Assembly (NCBI GenBank): GCA_023457135.1
Contig: JAEWMO010000065.1
Coordinates: forward strand, 1 to 51,006
Direction of reading: 5' to 3'
DNA: 51,006 nt
Source: Methanobacteriota archaeon
GTDB lineage: Archaea; Halobacteriota; Methanomicrobia; Methanomicrobiales; Methanoculleaceae
Part shown: piece after piece, positions 26,815 to 35,407 of the stretch
Layout: every line of letters begins with the position of its first letter
Position numbering within the stretch: the stretch's first letter is position 1
Made by a program: the position numbers and the translations under genes
Notes under the pieces: model-generated
Databases searched by the model: none
What the model was told of the DNA's origin: nothing
Seen by the model: only the letters and a program-made list of their open reading frames with translations

Positions 26815-28704
26815 ATGGAACAGACGTTCGCCGTGAAACTGGAGGGGAAGCGTTACACCCCCAACCCACGGTGCAGGGCGACTGCCTGGGTGCCGGACTA
26901 TACGCAGGCATACCAGGAGTTCGCGCACGACCCGGAGGGATTCTGGGACCGGATAGCCCGTGAGCTCGCCTGGTTCAAGCCCTGGGACCGGGTCAGGGAG
27001 TGGAACTACCCCTACGCAAGGTGGTTTGTCGACGCGAAGTTAAACATCACCCACAACTGCCTGGACCGCCACGTGGCGGGTGACCGGAAGGAGAAGCCGG
27101 CAATCGTCTGGCACGGTGAGGGGGGCGAGAAGCGGACCTTCTCCTACGAGGACCTCCACCGTGAGGTGATGCGGTTTGCAAACGGCTTGAAGTCCCTCGG
27201 TGTCGGGAAAGGCGACCGGGTCTGCATCTACATGCCGCTCGTCCCCGAGCAGGTCGTCGCGATGCTCGCCTGCGCCCGGATCGGGGCCGTCCACTCCGTC
27301 GTCTTCGGCGGATTCGGGCCCGATGCGCTCGCGATGCGGATCAACGACGCGGGAGCGAAGGTCCTGGTCACCGCGGACGTCGGCTACCGGCGGGGGAAGA
27401 CCGTCCCGCTCCGGGAGATCGCGAGAGAGGCGCTCGACCGCGCACCATCCGTCGAACGGGTCGTCGTTCTCAGGCGGGAGAGCCCGGCCGTCGAACTCGA
27501 CCCGGCACGGGAGGTCGACTACGCAGCCCTCACGGCAGAGGCCGCACCGGACTGCCCGGCGGAGGTGATGGATGCGGAGGACCCGCTCTTCATCCTCTAC
27601 ACGAGCGGCTCGACCGGGGCGCCGAAAGGGATCGTGCACACCTGCGGGGGCTACATGGTCGGGACCTACTACACGATGAAGCATGTCTTCGACGTCAAGG
27701 AGAACGACGTCTTCTGGTGCACCGCCGACCCCGGCTGGATCACCGGGCACAGCTACGTCGTCTACGGCCCGCTCGCCGTCGGCACGACCGTCGTCATCGC
27801 CGAAGGGACGCCCGACTACCCGGACCCCGGCGCCTACTGGCGGCTGGTCCAGGACCTCGGGGTGACGATCTTCTACACGGCCCCGACCGCCATCCGGATG
27901 TTCATGCGCTACGGCGATGAGTGGCCGGCGAAGTACGATCTCTCGACGCTGCGGGTCCTCGGCTCCGTCGGTGAGCCGCTCAACCCGGAGGCGTTCGAGT
28001 GGTACTACCACCGGATCGGCGGCGGGCGGTGCCCGATCGTGGATACCTGGTGGCAGACCGAGACCGGGATGCACATGATCACGACGATGGTCGGGGAGCC
28101 GATGAAGCCCGGGTTTGCCGGGAAACCGATCCCGGGCGCCGTCGTGGACGTCGTCGACAGGACGGGCGCCCCGGTCCCGCCGGGAACCGGGGGGTTCCTG
28201 GTCATCAAAGAGCCCTGGCCCTCGATGCTCCGGACGGTTCACAGGAACGACGAGCGTTACCGCACCTACTGGGAGACCATCCCCGGCTGCTACACCGCAG
28301 GCGACCTCGCGGTGAAGGATGATGAGGGCTACATCATGGTCATCGGGCGGGCCGACGACCTGATCGTCGTCGCCGGGCACAACATCGGGACCGCGGAGGT
28401 CGAGAGTGCGCTCGTCTCCCACGAGGCTGTCGCGGAAGCCGCCGTCATCGGGAAGCCCGATGCCCTGAAGGGGAACGTCATCAAGGCCTTCGTCACCCTC
28501 CGCGTCGGGGCGAGTCCCGGCGACAGCCTCACCGAGGACCTCGCGAACCACGTCAGAAAGAGCCTCGGCCCCGTCGCGGTGCCGGCCGAGATCGAGTATA
28601 TGGACAGGCTCCCCAAGACCCGGAGCGGCAAGATCATGCGCCGGGTCCTGAAAGCCCGCGAGCTCGGCATGGATCCGGGCGACATATCCACCCTGGAGGA
28701 GTAG
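26815..28704 (+). CDS. acs: Acetyl-CoA synthetase, AMP-forming
   Basis: 629-residue adenylate-forming enzyme that turns acetate, ATP and CoA into acetyl-CoA, AMP and pyrophosphate. Motifs are the P-loop-like YTSGSTGAPKG, WCTADPGWITGHSY, GSVGEPLNPEAFEWY, DTWWQTETG, YTAGD, GRADDLIVVAGHNIG and the C-terminal catalytic lysine in PKTRSGKIMRR. The frame is open upstream to 26662; ATG 26815 is chosen for the AGAGG 5 nt before it and for the conserved start. The MFS gene follows after 6 bp. Hydrogenotrophic methanogens use it to take up acetate as a carbon source. Confidence 0.94.
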   Translation: MEQTFAVKLEGKRYTPNPRCRATAWVPDYTQAYQEFAHDPEGFWDRIARELAWFKPWDRVREWNYPYARWFVDAKLNITHNCLDRHVAGDRKEKPAIVWHGEGGEKRTFSYEDLHREVMRFANGLKSLGVGKGDRVCIYMPLVPEQVVAMLACARIGAVHSVVFGGFGPDALAMRINDAGAKVLVTADVGYRRGKTVPLREIAREALDRAPSVERVVVLRRESPAVELDPAREVDYAALTAEAAPDCPAEVMDAEDPLFILYTSGSTGAPKGIVHTCGGYMVGTYYTMKHVFDVKENDVFWCTADPGWITGHSYVVYGPLAVGTTVVIAEGTPDYPDPGAYWRLVQDLGVTIFYTAPTAIRMFMRYGDEWPAKYDLSTLRVLGSVGEPLNPEAFEWYYHRIGGGRCPIVDTWWQTETGMHMITTMVGEPMKPGFAGKPIPGAVVDVVDRTGAPVPPGTGGFLVIKEPWPSMLRTVHRNDERYRTYWETIPGCYTAGDLAVKDDEGYIMVIGRADDLIVVAGHNIGTAEVESALVSHEAVAEAAVIGKPDALKGNVIKAFVTLRVGASPGDSLTEDLANHVRKSLGPVAVPAEIEYMDRLPKTRSGKIMRRVLKARELGMDPGDISTLEE

Positions 28705-28710
28705 AGTCCC

Positions 28711-30003
28711 ATGCCGGACGCAGCGAGAGTCTTCGGGCTGCCCGCGGAGAAGGGGAGGTGGGGGCTTGTCGCCCTCGGCCTCCTCATCAACCTCTGTCTC
28801 GGGAGCATCTACTCCTGGAGCGTCTTTGTCGCGCCGCTTGCCGCGCACTTCACGGAGGCGCTCGGCCGGGAGGTGACGGCCGGGGAGGTCCTCCTCCCGT
28901 TCTCGGTCTTCCTCGCCTTCTTCGCGATAGCGATGCCGCTCGCCGGAAAGTACATCGAGCGCTACGGACCGCGGACGGTGACGGCCGTCGGCGGGCTCCT
29001 CACCGGCCTCGGGTGGCTGCTCGCCTCGACGGCGACGTCTGTCGAGGCACTCTACGTCGTCTACGGGGTGATCGGCGGGCTCGGCGTCGGCATTGCCTAC
29101 GGGGCGCCGGTCGCCGTCGCGGCCCGGTGGTTCCCGGACCGGCGGGGGCTCGCGGTCGGGCTTGCCCTGCTCGGCTTCGGGTTCTCGGCCTTCGTCACCG
29201 CGAACGCGGCAGGTGCCCTGATCGCCGCCTACGGCGTGATGGCGACCTTCCGGATCTTCGGGGTCGCGCTCATCGCCGTGCTGCTCCTCGCCGCCCTCCC
29301 GCTCCGGTTCCCGCCGGCGGGCTGGCAGCCGCCGGGATGGACCCCTCCCGCACCGGGGATCGGGACGGCCCCGGTCTGCGAGTGCGACCGGAGGGCGATG
29401 CTCCGGACAGGGACGTTCTACGGGCTCTTCGCCTGCTACTTCATCGGCTGCCTTGCGGGGCTCACCGCGATCTCGATCGCAAAGCCGGTCGGGACCGAGG
29501 TCGCCGGGGTGGATGCGGGGCTCGCGACGCTCCTCGTCGGGTTCTTCGCCGTCTTCAACGGGCTCGGAAGGCCCGGGTTCGGGAGCCTCACCGACCGGAT
29601 AACCCCGCAGAAGACGGCGATGCTGACGTTTGCGCTGATCGCGGCGGCATCCCTGCTGATGTGGCTCGCGCCGGGGGTGCCGGTCTACGTCGTCGCCTTC
29701 GCCGTCCTCTGGGGCTGCCTTGGAGGGTGGCTTGCGATCGCGCCGGCGGCGACGGCGTCCTACTTCGGGACGTGCGACTACCCGCGCTGCTACGGGGTCG
29801 TCTTCCTCGCTTACGGTGCGGGCGCCATCGTCGGGCCGCAGCTTGCCGGGTTCGTCCGGGAAGCGACCGGGACCTACCTCGGCATCTTCCCGCTCGTCGC
29901 GGCTCTCGCCGCGGTGGGGTTCGCCGCCGCCTGGCTCCTGATGCGGCCGCCGGCAGTTGCCCCGGGGAGTGCACCCCTGCCGGGATCGGCGGTGGAAGAT
30001 TAA
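28711..30003 (+). CDS. MFS carrier of the oxalate/formate antiporter (OFA) type
   Basis: 430-residue transporter with 12 predicted helices and the MFS loop GKYIERYGPRTV between helices 2 and 3 and LGRPGFGSLTDRITPQK in the second half. The opening GRWGLVALGLLINLCLGSIYSWSVF is typical of OFA-family carriers. Co-transcription with acs (6-bp gap) suggests it carries acetate or a related monocarboxylate. Substrate is inferred from context only. Confidence 0.85.
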   Translation: MPDAARVFGLPAEKGRWGLVALGLLINLCLGSIYSWSVFVAPLAAHFTEALGREVTAGEVLLPFSVFLAFFAIAMPLAGKYIERYGPRTVTAVGGLLTGLGWLLASTATSVEALYVVYGVIGGLGVGIAYGAPVAVAARWFPDRRGLAVGLALLGFGFSAFVTANAAGALIAAYGVMATFRIFGVALIAVLLLAALPLRFPPAGWQPPGWTPPAPGIGTAPVCECDRRAMLRTGTFYGLFACYFIGCLAGLTAISIAKPVGTEVAGVDAGLATLLVGFFAVFNGLGRPGFGSLTDRITPQKTAMLTFALIAAASLLMWLAPGVPVYVVAFAVLWGCLGGWLAIAPAATASYFGTCDYPRCYGVVFLAYGAGAIVGPQLAGFVREATGTYLGIFPLVAALAAVGFAAAWLLMRPPAVAPGSAPLPGSAVED

Positions 30004-30069
30004 GAGTGATGGACTCTGGAGAATCTCTCCGCTAAGGATCGAGTCCCCTCCAGAATATGTGATGTAGCC

Positions 30070-30150
30070 TCACGCGAAGAGCGCGAAGCCGCGAAGAGGA
30101 GGTACCCTCCACGACGCACCGAACTTCGCGTCCTTCGCGGCTTCGCGTGA
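30070..30150. repeat. 81-bp palindromic element
   Basis: Outer arms TCACGCGAAG (30070-30079) and CTTCGCGTGA (30141-30150) are perfect complements. Inner arms CGCGAAGCCGCGAAG (30082-30096) and CTTCGCGGCTTCGCG (30133-30147) are perfect over 15 bp. A central hairpin GGAGG-TAC-CCTCC lies at 30098-30110. The 218-bp gap 30004-30221 holds this element and otherwise no gene. It may be a small dispersed palindromic repeat or a terminator for both convergent operons. Confidence 0.7.
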
Positions 30151-30221
30151 GTTATTTAGAATAATTAATGACGATAGGGCATTCTCTGGAGATTGTGTGA
30201 AACGTTCAACGGAGAGAACGG

Positions 30222-30677
30222 TTACACCCTCTCCGTGAGCCCCAGCCGCCGGAGCACCCCGGCGGCTGCCTCCATCCCCCCGTCCAGGTAGACGGCGCCG
30301 ACGAGCGCCTCCAGGCACTCGGCGAGGACCCGGCCGGAGGTCCAGACCCTCTGGGCGGCCTCCCCTTTTCCCCAGCGGACGTAGTCGGCGAGGTCGAGGT
30401 CTTCCGCGAGCCCCCGGAGCCGGGTCATGTTCACCAGGTTCACCTTCCGATTGGTGATCGCGCCCTTGTCGTGCGCCCCGCCCAGGACCACCGCCTCCAC
30501 GACCGCGACGTTGATGACCGCATCGCCGAGGGTGGCGAGGGCGTCCATGTGGGCCTCCGGGGGAAGGCCGGCCTCCAGGGTGTAGGCGAGGCGGGTCAGC
30601 GCCCGCTCGAGAAGTTCCCGGTTCGTAAAGGCGTAGCCGATCCGCGCCTCGATCCCGGCCGGGTCCCGGCGGTTCAT
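30222..30677 (-). CDS. RNase III-family protein without dsRNA-binding domain
   Basis: 151 residues comprising one RNase III catalytic-type domain: IEARIGYAFTNRELLERALT, LATLGDAVINVAVVEAVVLG, RWGKGEAAQRVWTSGRVLAECLEALVGAVYLDGG. No double-stranded RNA-binding domain follows. Two of four usual metal ligands differ from E. coli RNase III: the Glu of LEFLGD is Ala48, and the Asp of ADxxEAL is Glu120; Asp52 and Glu123 remain. Activity may be altered or lost. It follows the cyclophilin gene by 9 bp. Confidence 0.82.
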   Translation of the reverse strand: MNRRDPAGIEARIGYAFTNRELLERALTRLAYTLEAGLPPEAHMDALATLGDAVINVAVVEAVVLGGAHDKGAITNRKVNLVNMTRLRGLAEDLDLADYVRWGKGEAAQRVWTSGRVLAECLEALVGAVYLDGGMEAAAGVLRRLGLTERV

Positions 30678-30686
30678 AAAAAAGGG

Positions 30687-31181
30687 TTACTCCAGGACTT
30701 CGGCCTTCTCGATCCGGACGGGGACCTTGGGCTTGTCCGCGGAGTTCGTCGCGACCTTCCCGATCTTGTCGACGACGTCCATCCCCTCGACCACCTCGCC
30801 GAAGACCGGGTGGGCGCTCGGCGTCTGAGGGTTGTCCCAGTCGAGGTAGGTGTTGTCGACCAGGTTGATGAAGAACTGGCTTCCGCCGGAGTTCGGGCGG
30901 CCGGTGTTCGCCATCGCGATCGTGCCCCGGCGGTTCGAGCGGCCCTTCACGAACTCGTCGGTGATGGTGTAGCCCGGCCCGCCGGTCCCGGTGCCGGTCG
31001 GGTCGCCGCCCTGGATCATGAACCGGGGGATGACCCGGTGGAAGATCGTCCCGTCGTAGAACCCGGATTTCGCGAGTTTTGCAAAGTTACCTGCGGTCAC
31101 CGGCATGTCGTCGTAGAGCCGGATCGTGATATCGCCCATGGTCGTGTGGAGCACGACCTTCTTTCCGTTCGCTTCTGCCAT
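30687..31181 (-). CDS. Peptidyl-prolyl cis-trans isomerase, cyclophilin type
   Basis: 164-residue cyclophilin: FAKLAKSGFYDGTIFHRVIPRFMIQGGDPTGTGTGGPGY (Arg and Gln of the active site), MANTGRPNSGGSQFFI and HPVFGEVVEGMDVVDKI. It has no signal peptide, so it is cytoplasmic. A TATA-like AGTATAAGTAG at about 31214-31224 suits a 13-nt leader to ATG 31181; ATG 31187 is the alternative. Confidence 0.94.
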   Translation of the reverse strand: MAEANGKKVVLHTTMGDITIRLYDDMPVTAGNFAKLAKSGFYDGTIFHRVIPRFMIQGGDPTGTGTGGPGYTITDEFVKGRSNRRGTIAMANTGRPNSGGSQFFINLVDNTYLDWDNPQTPSAHPVFGEVVEGMDVVDKIGKVATNSADKPKVPVRIEKAEVLE

Positions 31182-31187
31182 AGGCAT

Positions 31188-31502
31188 AACTCCGTATGGT
31201 ATTATCCCGCTTTGCTACTTATACTGCGTGACGCGGGCATCACTTCCGGACGCTCGCCCTTCTTTTCGGGAGACGGAGGCGCCGGAACCCGCCAGGAGGG
31301 GCCGGCGGCCTCACGCCACTTCCCGGTCCGGGGCCGCGCTTCGTCAATATGATGTCATAAACACAAGAGAGAAGTAAACCATTATTAATCAGCTGCGTGT
31401 ATCTATTACCATGTACCCCGGAGCGCACCTGCCGTCGATCACCCGTTATCCGGGCCGGCTCACGCCGGCATCCGCCCTTCCGCTCACCGGAGGCCCTGCA
31501 CG
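31188..31502. other. Non-coding gap between divergent genes
   Basis: The gap holds the cyclophilin TATA box (31214-31224), an AT-rich stretch (AACCATTATTAATCAG, about 31377-31392) that may be the promoter region of the NTPase gene, and GGAGG at about 31489-31493 close to ATG 31503. I see no gene or repeat in the remainder. Confidence 0.5.
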
Positions 31503-32189
31503 ATGAACAACCGGGCACCGGTCTTCATCATCACCGGGGGGCAGGGCCAGTGCAAGACGACGTTCCTGCACCTGGTCCTCGGGCTCACCGTCGGGCTGCA
31601 CGTCCGCGTCCGGGGAGTTATTGCGCCCGGCCACATGCGTGACGGGCGGAGGTCCGGGTTCACCCTGGTCGACCTCGCCACCGGCAGGCACGAGGAACTC
31701 TGCTCGATCGACCCCGACCCGCGGTGCGAGCTCCACGGCCGGTTCTACTTCCGCCCCGAAGGGCTCGCGTTCGGCCGCAGGGCGCTCGCGCCGCCGGACC
31801 CCCACGAGACCGACCTGGTGGTCATCGATGAGGTGGGGAGATTCGAGCTCCAGGGTGCGGTCTGGGCGGAGCAGCTCGATCAGCTGCTCAGACACCCGCA
31901 CCCGCCGATGGTCTGGACCGTCCGGCGCCGGCTCCTCGATACGGTCGTCGAGCGCTGGAACCTGACGAACCCCGTGGTGGTGGATGTCGGGGCCGCGAGC
32001 GTGATGGCGACGGCGGACGCCGTGATGGAGTCCATCTGGGAATGGCGGGAGGCACAGACGTTCTCCACGGCCCGGGCGACCCCCTTCCCCCGGGACCGCA
32101 TCATCTGCGAGCCCCCGCTCTTCGCGGCCGCCGGAGCCTCATCTGGGGCGCCGGCAATCCTGCGGCGGCGCTACGGAACCGAGGAGTGA
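31503..32189 (+). CDS. P-loop NTPase, THEP1/DUF2478-like, variant Walker A
   Basis: 228-residue NTPase. The opening FIITGGQGQCKTTF is in the place of the Walker A loop, but the Gly before the Lys is Cys (codon TGC), so it is GxxGxCKTT rather than GxxGxGKTT. DLVVIDEVGRFELQGAVW is the Walker B region, typical of the THEP1 nucleoside-triphosphatase type, and RRSGFTLVDLATG fits the same family. The last 40 residues look variable. GGAGG lies about 10 nt before ATG. It is convergent with the DUF2703 gene 8 bp away. Confidence 0.72.
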   Translation: MNNRAPVFIITGGQGQCKTTFLHLVLGLTVGLHVRVRGVIAPGHMRDGRRSGFTLVDLATGRHEELCSIDPDPRCELHGRFYFRPEGLAFGRRALAPPDPHETDLVVIDEVGRFELQGAVWAEQLDQLLRHPHPPMVWTVRRRLLDTVVERWNLTNPVVVDVGAASVMATADAVMESIWEWREAQTFSTARATPFPRDRIICEPPLFAAAGASSGAPAILRRRYGTEE

Positions 32190-32197
32190 CGGGGTCG

Positions 32198-32587
32198 TCA
32201 CTCCGTCTCGAGCGCTTTTGCCGCTGCCCGCCCGATCAGTTCGGGCGGGATATCCTCGTACGCCTCGCCGCTGTAACGGAGCGTCCGGCACTCCGCCCCT
32301 TCTCCACACTCCTCGCCGCAGGAGGAGCAGGAGGAGCAGGCGGCACAGGACGTGGCGGTCACCTCGACCCCCTCCAGAAGCTCTTCTACCGGAACCCCGT
32401 TGAAGAGGAGGCTGTCCGACTCCGCGACCGTCTCGACCATCCGGACGGCGACGCCCTCCATCTCGAGGAGCATGCGAATCTCGTCGAGAACGGCCTCGAG
32501 CGGCATCCCGGTCTCTTTGCAGGTCTCAAAGACGTTGTCAGCATCTCTTGCAGCGTGCTTCCATTCGATGACGAGTTCCCTCTTCAT
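32198..32587 (-). CDS. DUF2703 domain protein, cysteine-rich
   Basis: 129 residues. The N-terminal part is alpha/beta (ELVIEWKH, TGMPLEAVLDEIRMLLEMEGVAVRMV), then FNGVPVEELLEG and a cysteine cluster CAACSSCSSCGEECGEGAEC, then RYSGEAYEDIPPELIGRAA. This is the DUF2703 pattern; a thioredoxin-like fold with metal or redox cysteines has been suggested, but function is unknown. ATG 32587 has GGAGAAG upstream; ATG 32602 is possible. It may relate to the small Cys-rich protein next upstream (32799-32942). Confidence 0.72.
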   Translation of the reverse strand: MKRELVIEWKHAARDADNVFETCKETGMPLEAVLDEIRMLLEMEGVAVRMVETVAESDSLLFNGVPVEELLEGVEVTATSCAACSSCSSCGEECGEGAECRTLRYSGEAYEDIPPELIGRAAAKALETE

Positions 32588-32798
32588 GGTATACTTCTCC
32601 ATTGACGTCGACAGAACATCTTCCTGTCGCCTCCCCGGCAGACTCGCTGCGTGGCCCGCCGGGAGCAGGACGGAAAAACCCGGCGAGGACCACGGCATCG
32701 ACCGGAGGCAGAACCGGGGGTTGTGCGCTCCGGCACACCCGGATAAAGAATCGAGGCCCGAAGTGCTCCAGATCGAGAGCCCGGGTTCTATTAGAGGA

Positions 32799-32942
32799 TC
32801 AGGCCTCTTCCGGCCCGGACCCTTCCTTCTTCGCCTCCGCGGCGCCCCTCGAACCGCAACCGCAGCCGCAGGAGCGCTTCTTCATCTTCGAACCGAAACA
32901 GCATCCTTCGTCGTCTCTGTCGTTCTCGCCTGTCATGGTCAT
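32799..32942 (-). CDS. 47-residue cysteine-rich small protein
   Basis: A short frame of 47 codons: an acidic start (MTMTGENDRDDEG), CCFGSKMKKRSCGCGCGS, then a charged tail (GAAEAKKEGSGPEEA). It has five cysteines within 15 residues. A second ATG at 32936 would shorten it by two residues. A TATA-like GTATTCATAC near 32967-32976 is about 25-30 nt upstream, suggesting a leaderless start; no Shine-Dalgarno is seen. I do not recognise the family. Composition resembles small metal- or Fe-S-binding proteins. Confidence 0.6.
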   Translation of the reverse strand: MTMTGENDRDDEGCCFGSKMKKRSCGCGCGSRGAAEAKKEGSGPEEA

Positions 32943-33016
32943 CTTGAGAAAAGGTTGGCGTTACCGGTGTATGAATACTCGCGTTTTAAGGTAATGGAGA
33001 AGAGCGGGGCCGGGGC

Positions 33017-33595
33017 CTATACCCCGAGCCCCTCTAGAAAGATCCGGTGCAGGCGAAGGTCCCCGCCGAGCTCCGGGTGGAAGGCGAACGCCATGTGCCG
33101 GCCGCTCCTGACGGCAACGATCCCCTCCGGAATCCGGGCGAGCACCTCGACGCCGGGGCCGACGTCCGTTGCCACCGGGGCCCGGATGAAGATCGCCCGG
33201 AAGGGTTCCGCAAGCCCCGCGACCTCGAGCATCGCCTCGCGGGAGTCGACCTGCCGCCCGAAGGCGTTCCGGTCGACGTGCATCGGGATGAGGGCGAGGG
33301 GCCGGACGCGGGGGTCGTCCACCCGGTCCGCGATGAGGACCATCCCGGCGCAGGTGGCGAAGATCCCGCCCTCGAACTCTGCTATCGGATCATGGAGCCC
33401 GTTCTTTCCCATCAGCCGGGAGATCGTCGTCGACTCCCCGCCCGGAATCGCGAGGGCGTCGAGGTCCGCGAGGTCCGCCGCCTTCCGGACCGGGGCGACC
33501 GATGAACCCGGCCGGTCGGCAAGCGCCTCGCAGAACGCCGTGATATGCTCGGCAACGTCGCCCTGGAGCGCGAGAACACCGACCTTAACGCCCAC
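33017..33595 (-). CDS. pdxT: Pyridoxal 5'-phosphate synthase glutaminase subunit PdxT
   Basis: 192-residue glutamine amidotransferase that supplies ammonia to PdxS for vitamin B6 synthesis. Visible are VGVLALQGDVAEH, IPGGESTTI, the catalytic Cys in FATCAGMVL and the His-Glu pair in AFAFHPEL. The ATG overlaps the pdxS stop by 11 bp. Confidence 0.95.
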   Translation of the reverse strand: MGVKVGVLALQGDVAEHITAFCEALADRPGSSVAPVRKAADLADLDALAIPGGESTTISRLMGKNGLHDPIAEFEGGIFATCAGMVLIADRVDDPRVRPLALIPMHVDRNAFGRQVDSREAMLEVAGLAEPFRAIFIRAPVATDVGPGVEVLARIPEGIVAVRSGRHMAFAFHPELGGDLRLHRIFLEGLGV

Positions 33596-34481
33596 GGGTC
33601 TGCAACACCTCTCCTTCCTTGAGCATGTGGATATCGAGGCCCTTCATCGCATCCCCAAGGCCCCTGCTCACCTCGGCGATGACCTTCGCGTCGTCGTAGT
33701 GGTTCACGGCCTCGACGATCGCCCGGGCGGTCGCCTCGGGATTTGAGGACTTGAAGATGCCCGACCCCACAAAGACGCCGTCGGCGCCGAGCTGCATCAT
33801 CAGCGCAGCGTCGGCGGGGGTCGCTATCCCGCCCGCGGAGAAGTTCACGACGGGGAGGCGGCCGAGGTTCGCGCACTCGATGACGAGCTCCGCCGGTGCC
33901 TCGATCTCACGGGCCCGGTCGACGAGCTCCTGGCTGGAGAGGCCCTTCAGGCTCCGGATCTCGCCCATGATCGCCCGCATGTGGCGGACGGCCTCGACGA
34001 CGTTGCCGGTCCCGGCCTCGCCCTTCGTCCGGATCATCGCCGCTCCCTCGTTCACCCGGCGCAGGGCTTCCCCGAGGTTCCGTGCGCCGCAGACGAACGG
34101 GACTGAGAACCGGGTCTTATCGATATGGAACTGCTCATCCGCCGGGGTCAGCACCTCGCTCTCGTCGACCATGTCCACGCCGAGGGCTTCCAGGATCTGT
34201 GCCTCGACGAAGTGGCCGATCCGGGCCTTCCCCATCACCGGGATGGAGACCGCATCGATGATCTCGGCGATCTTCTGCGGGTCGGCCATGCGGGCCACGC
34301 CCCCGGCCGCTCTGATATCGGCAGGGACTCTCTCAAGCGCCATGACGGCGACAGCACCGGCCTCCTCGGCAAGCTGCGCCTGCTCTGCGTTGACCACGTC
34401 CATGATGACGCCGCCCTTCTGCATCGACGCAAAGCCGCGCTTGATCAGCTCGGTGCCAAATCTCAGTTCCTCGAGTTTCAT
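33585..34481 (-). CDS. pdxS: Pyridoxal 5'-phosphate synthase subunit PdxS
   Basis: 298-residue TIM barrel that forms pyridoxal phosphate from ribose 5-phosphate, glyceraldehyde 3-phosphate and ammonia. Segments include GGVIMDVVNAEQA, ALERVPADIRAAGGVARM, MGKARIGHFVEAQ, TKGEAGTGNVVEAVRHM (catalytic lysines) and VNFSAGGIATPADAALMM. GGAG precedes the ATG. It follows cbiB by 5 bp. The several PLP enzymes in this window depend on its product. Confidence 0.96.
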   Translation of the reverse strand: MKLEELRFGTELIKRGFASMQKGGVIMDVVNAEQAQLAEEAGAVAVMALERVPADIRAAGGVARMADPQKIAEIIDAVSIPVMGKARIGHFVEAQILEALGVDMVDESEVLTPADEQFHIDKTRFSVPFVCGARNLGEALRRVNEGAAMIRTKGEAGTGNVVEAVRHMRAIMGEIRSLKGLSSQELVDRAREIEAPAELVIECANLGRLPVVNFSAGGIATPADAALMMQLGADGVFVGSGIFKSSNPEATARAIVEAVNHYDDAKVIAEVSRGLGDAMKGLDIHMLKEGEVLQTRGR

Positions 34482-34486
34482 TACTC

Positions 34487-35407
34487 CTAACTATAGCTCA
34501 TGGACCCCAATAAAAATAGTGCGGCGATCTCAATGATCGCAAAGATGACCGTCGCCGCCCGGACCGCTCTGACGATCCCGGCGCCCCCCTCCGCGAGGGT
34601 CCGCTCCGGATCCCCGATGGTGTAGACGCCGGGCTTCTCGAGCCGTATTCCGACCCCACCGGCGATGACGGCCATCGGTATCCCCCCGTTGAACCCGGGG
34701 CGCTTCTTTCTATCCCGCCGGAGTGCAGCCCAGGCCGGCCCGAACCGCCCCTGCGCCGCAAAGTAGGCGAGCAGGATAAGGCCGGTGAGCCGGGCCGGGA
34801 TGAAGTTTGCGACGTCGTCGGCACGGGCCGGGAACCACCCGAGCCGGAGCCGCTCGTCCCGGTAGCCGAGCATCGCGTCCATGGTATTGACCGCCCGGAA
34901 GGCAGCGGCCCCGGCAAGGCCGAAGAGCCCGAAGTAGAAGAGCGGGGAGATGATGCTGTCGACGAGGTTCTCGGCCATCGACTCGTAGGCGGCCGAGAGA
35001 ATGTGCCCGGCATCGAGGTGCGCCGTATCCCGGCTCACCATCATCCCGACCGTCGAGCGGCCGGCATCGATGCTCTCAGCCTCAAGCGCCCGGACCACGG
35101 CGGCGACGTGCTCCTCGAGCGCCCGCCAGGCCAGGCAGGCCTTGAGGAGGAAGGGTGCGAGGATGAGGTAGAGGTACCAGGGGGCCGCAGACTGGACGAG
35201 CGCAAACGGAGCCGCGAAGAGGAACACGGTCAGAAGGGTCCCTGCAACCCCGGCCGCCCGCTGGATACCGGGCGGGTAGCGGGCCGGGACCCCCCACCAT
35301 CCGATGAACCGGCCGAGGACCGCCACCGGGTGATACCGGGAGTGGGGGTCCCCGATCAGGCGGTCCACCAGCAGCGACGCGGCGACTACGACCGCTGCCG
35401 CAGCCAT
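34487..35407 (-). CDS. cbiB: Adenosylcobinamide-phosphate synthase CbiB/CobD
   Basis: 306-residue membrane protein of the cobalamin pathway, attaching aminopropanol (phosphate) to adenosylcobyric acid. Segments are LLVDRLIGDPHSRYHPVAVLGRFI, MMVSRDTAHLDAGHILSAAYESMAENLVDSIISPLFYF and MDAMLGYRDERLRLGWFPARADDVANFIPARLTG. About five hydrophobic helices. It overlaps the start of the previous gene's end by 22 bp. Methanogens need cobamides for the methyltransferase Mtr. Confidence 0.93.
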   Translation of the reverse strand: MAAAAVVVAASLLVDRLIGDPHSRYHPVAVLGRFIGWWGVPARYPPGIQRAAGVAGTLLTVFLFAAPFALVQSAAPWYLYLILAPFLLKACLAWRALEEHVAAVVRALEAESIDAGRSTVGMMVSRDTAHLDAGHILSAAYESMAENLVDSIISPLFYFGLFGLAGAAAFRAVNTMDAMLGYRDERLRLGWFPARADDVANFIPARLTGLILLAYFAAQGRFGPAWAALRRDRKKRPGFNGGIPMAVIAGGVGIRLEKPGVYTIGDPERTLAEGGAGIVRAVRAATVIFAIIEIAALFLLGSMSYS

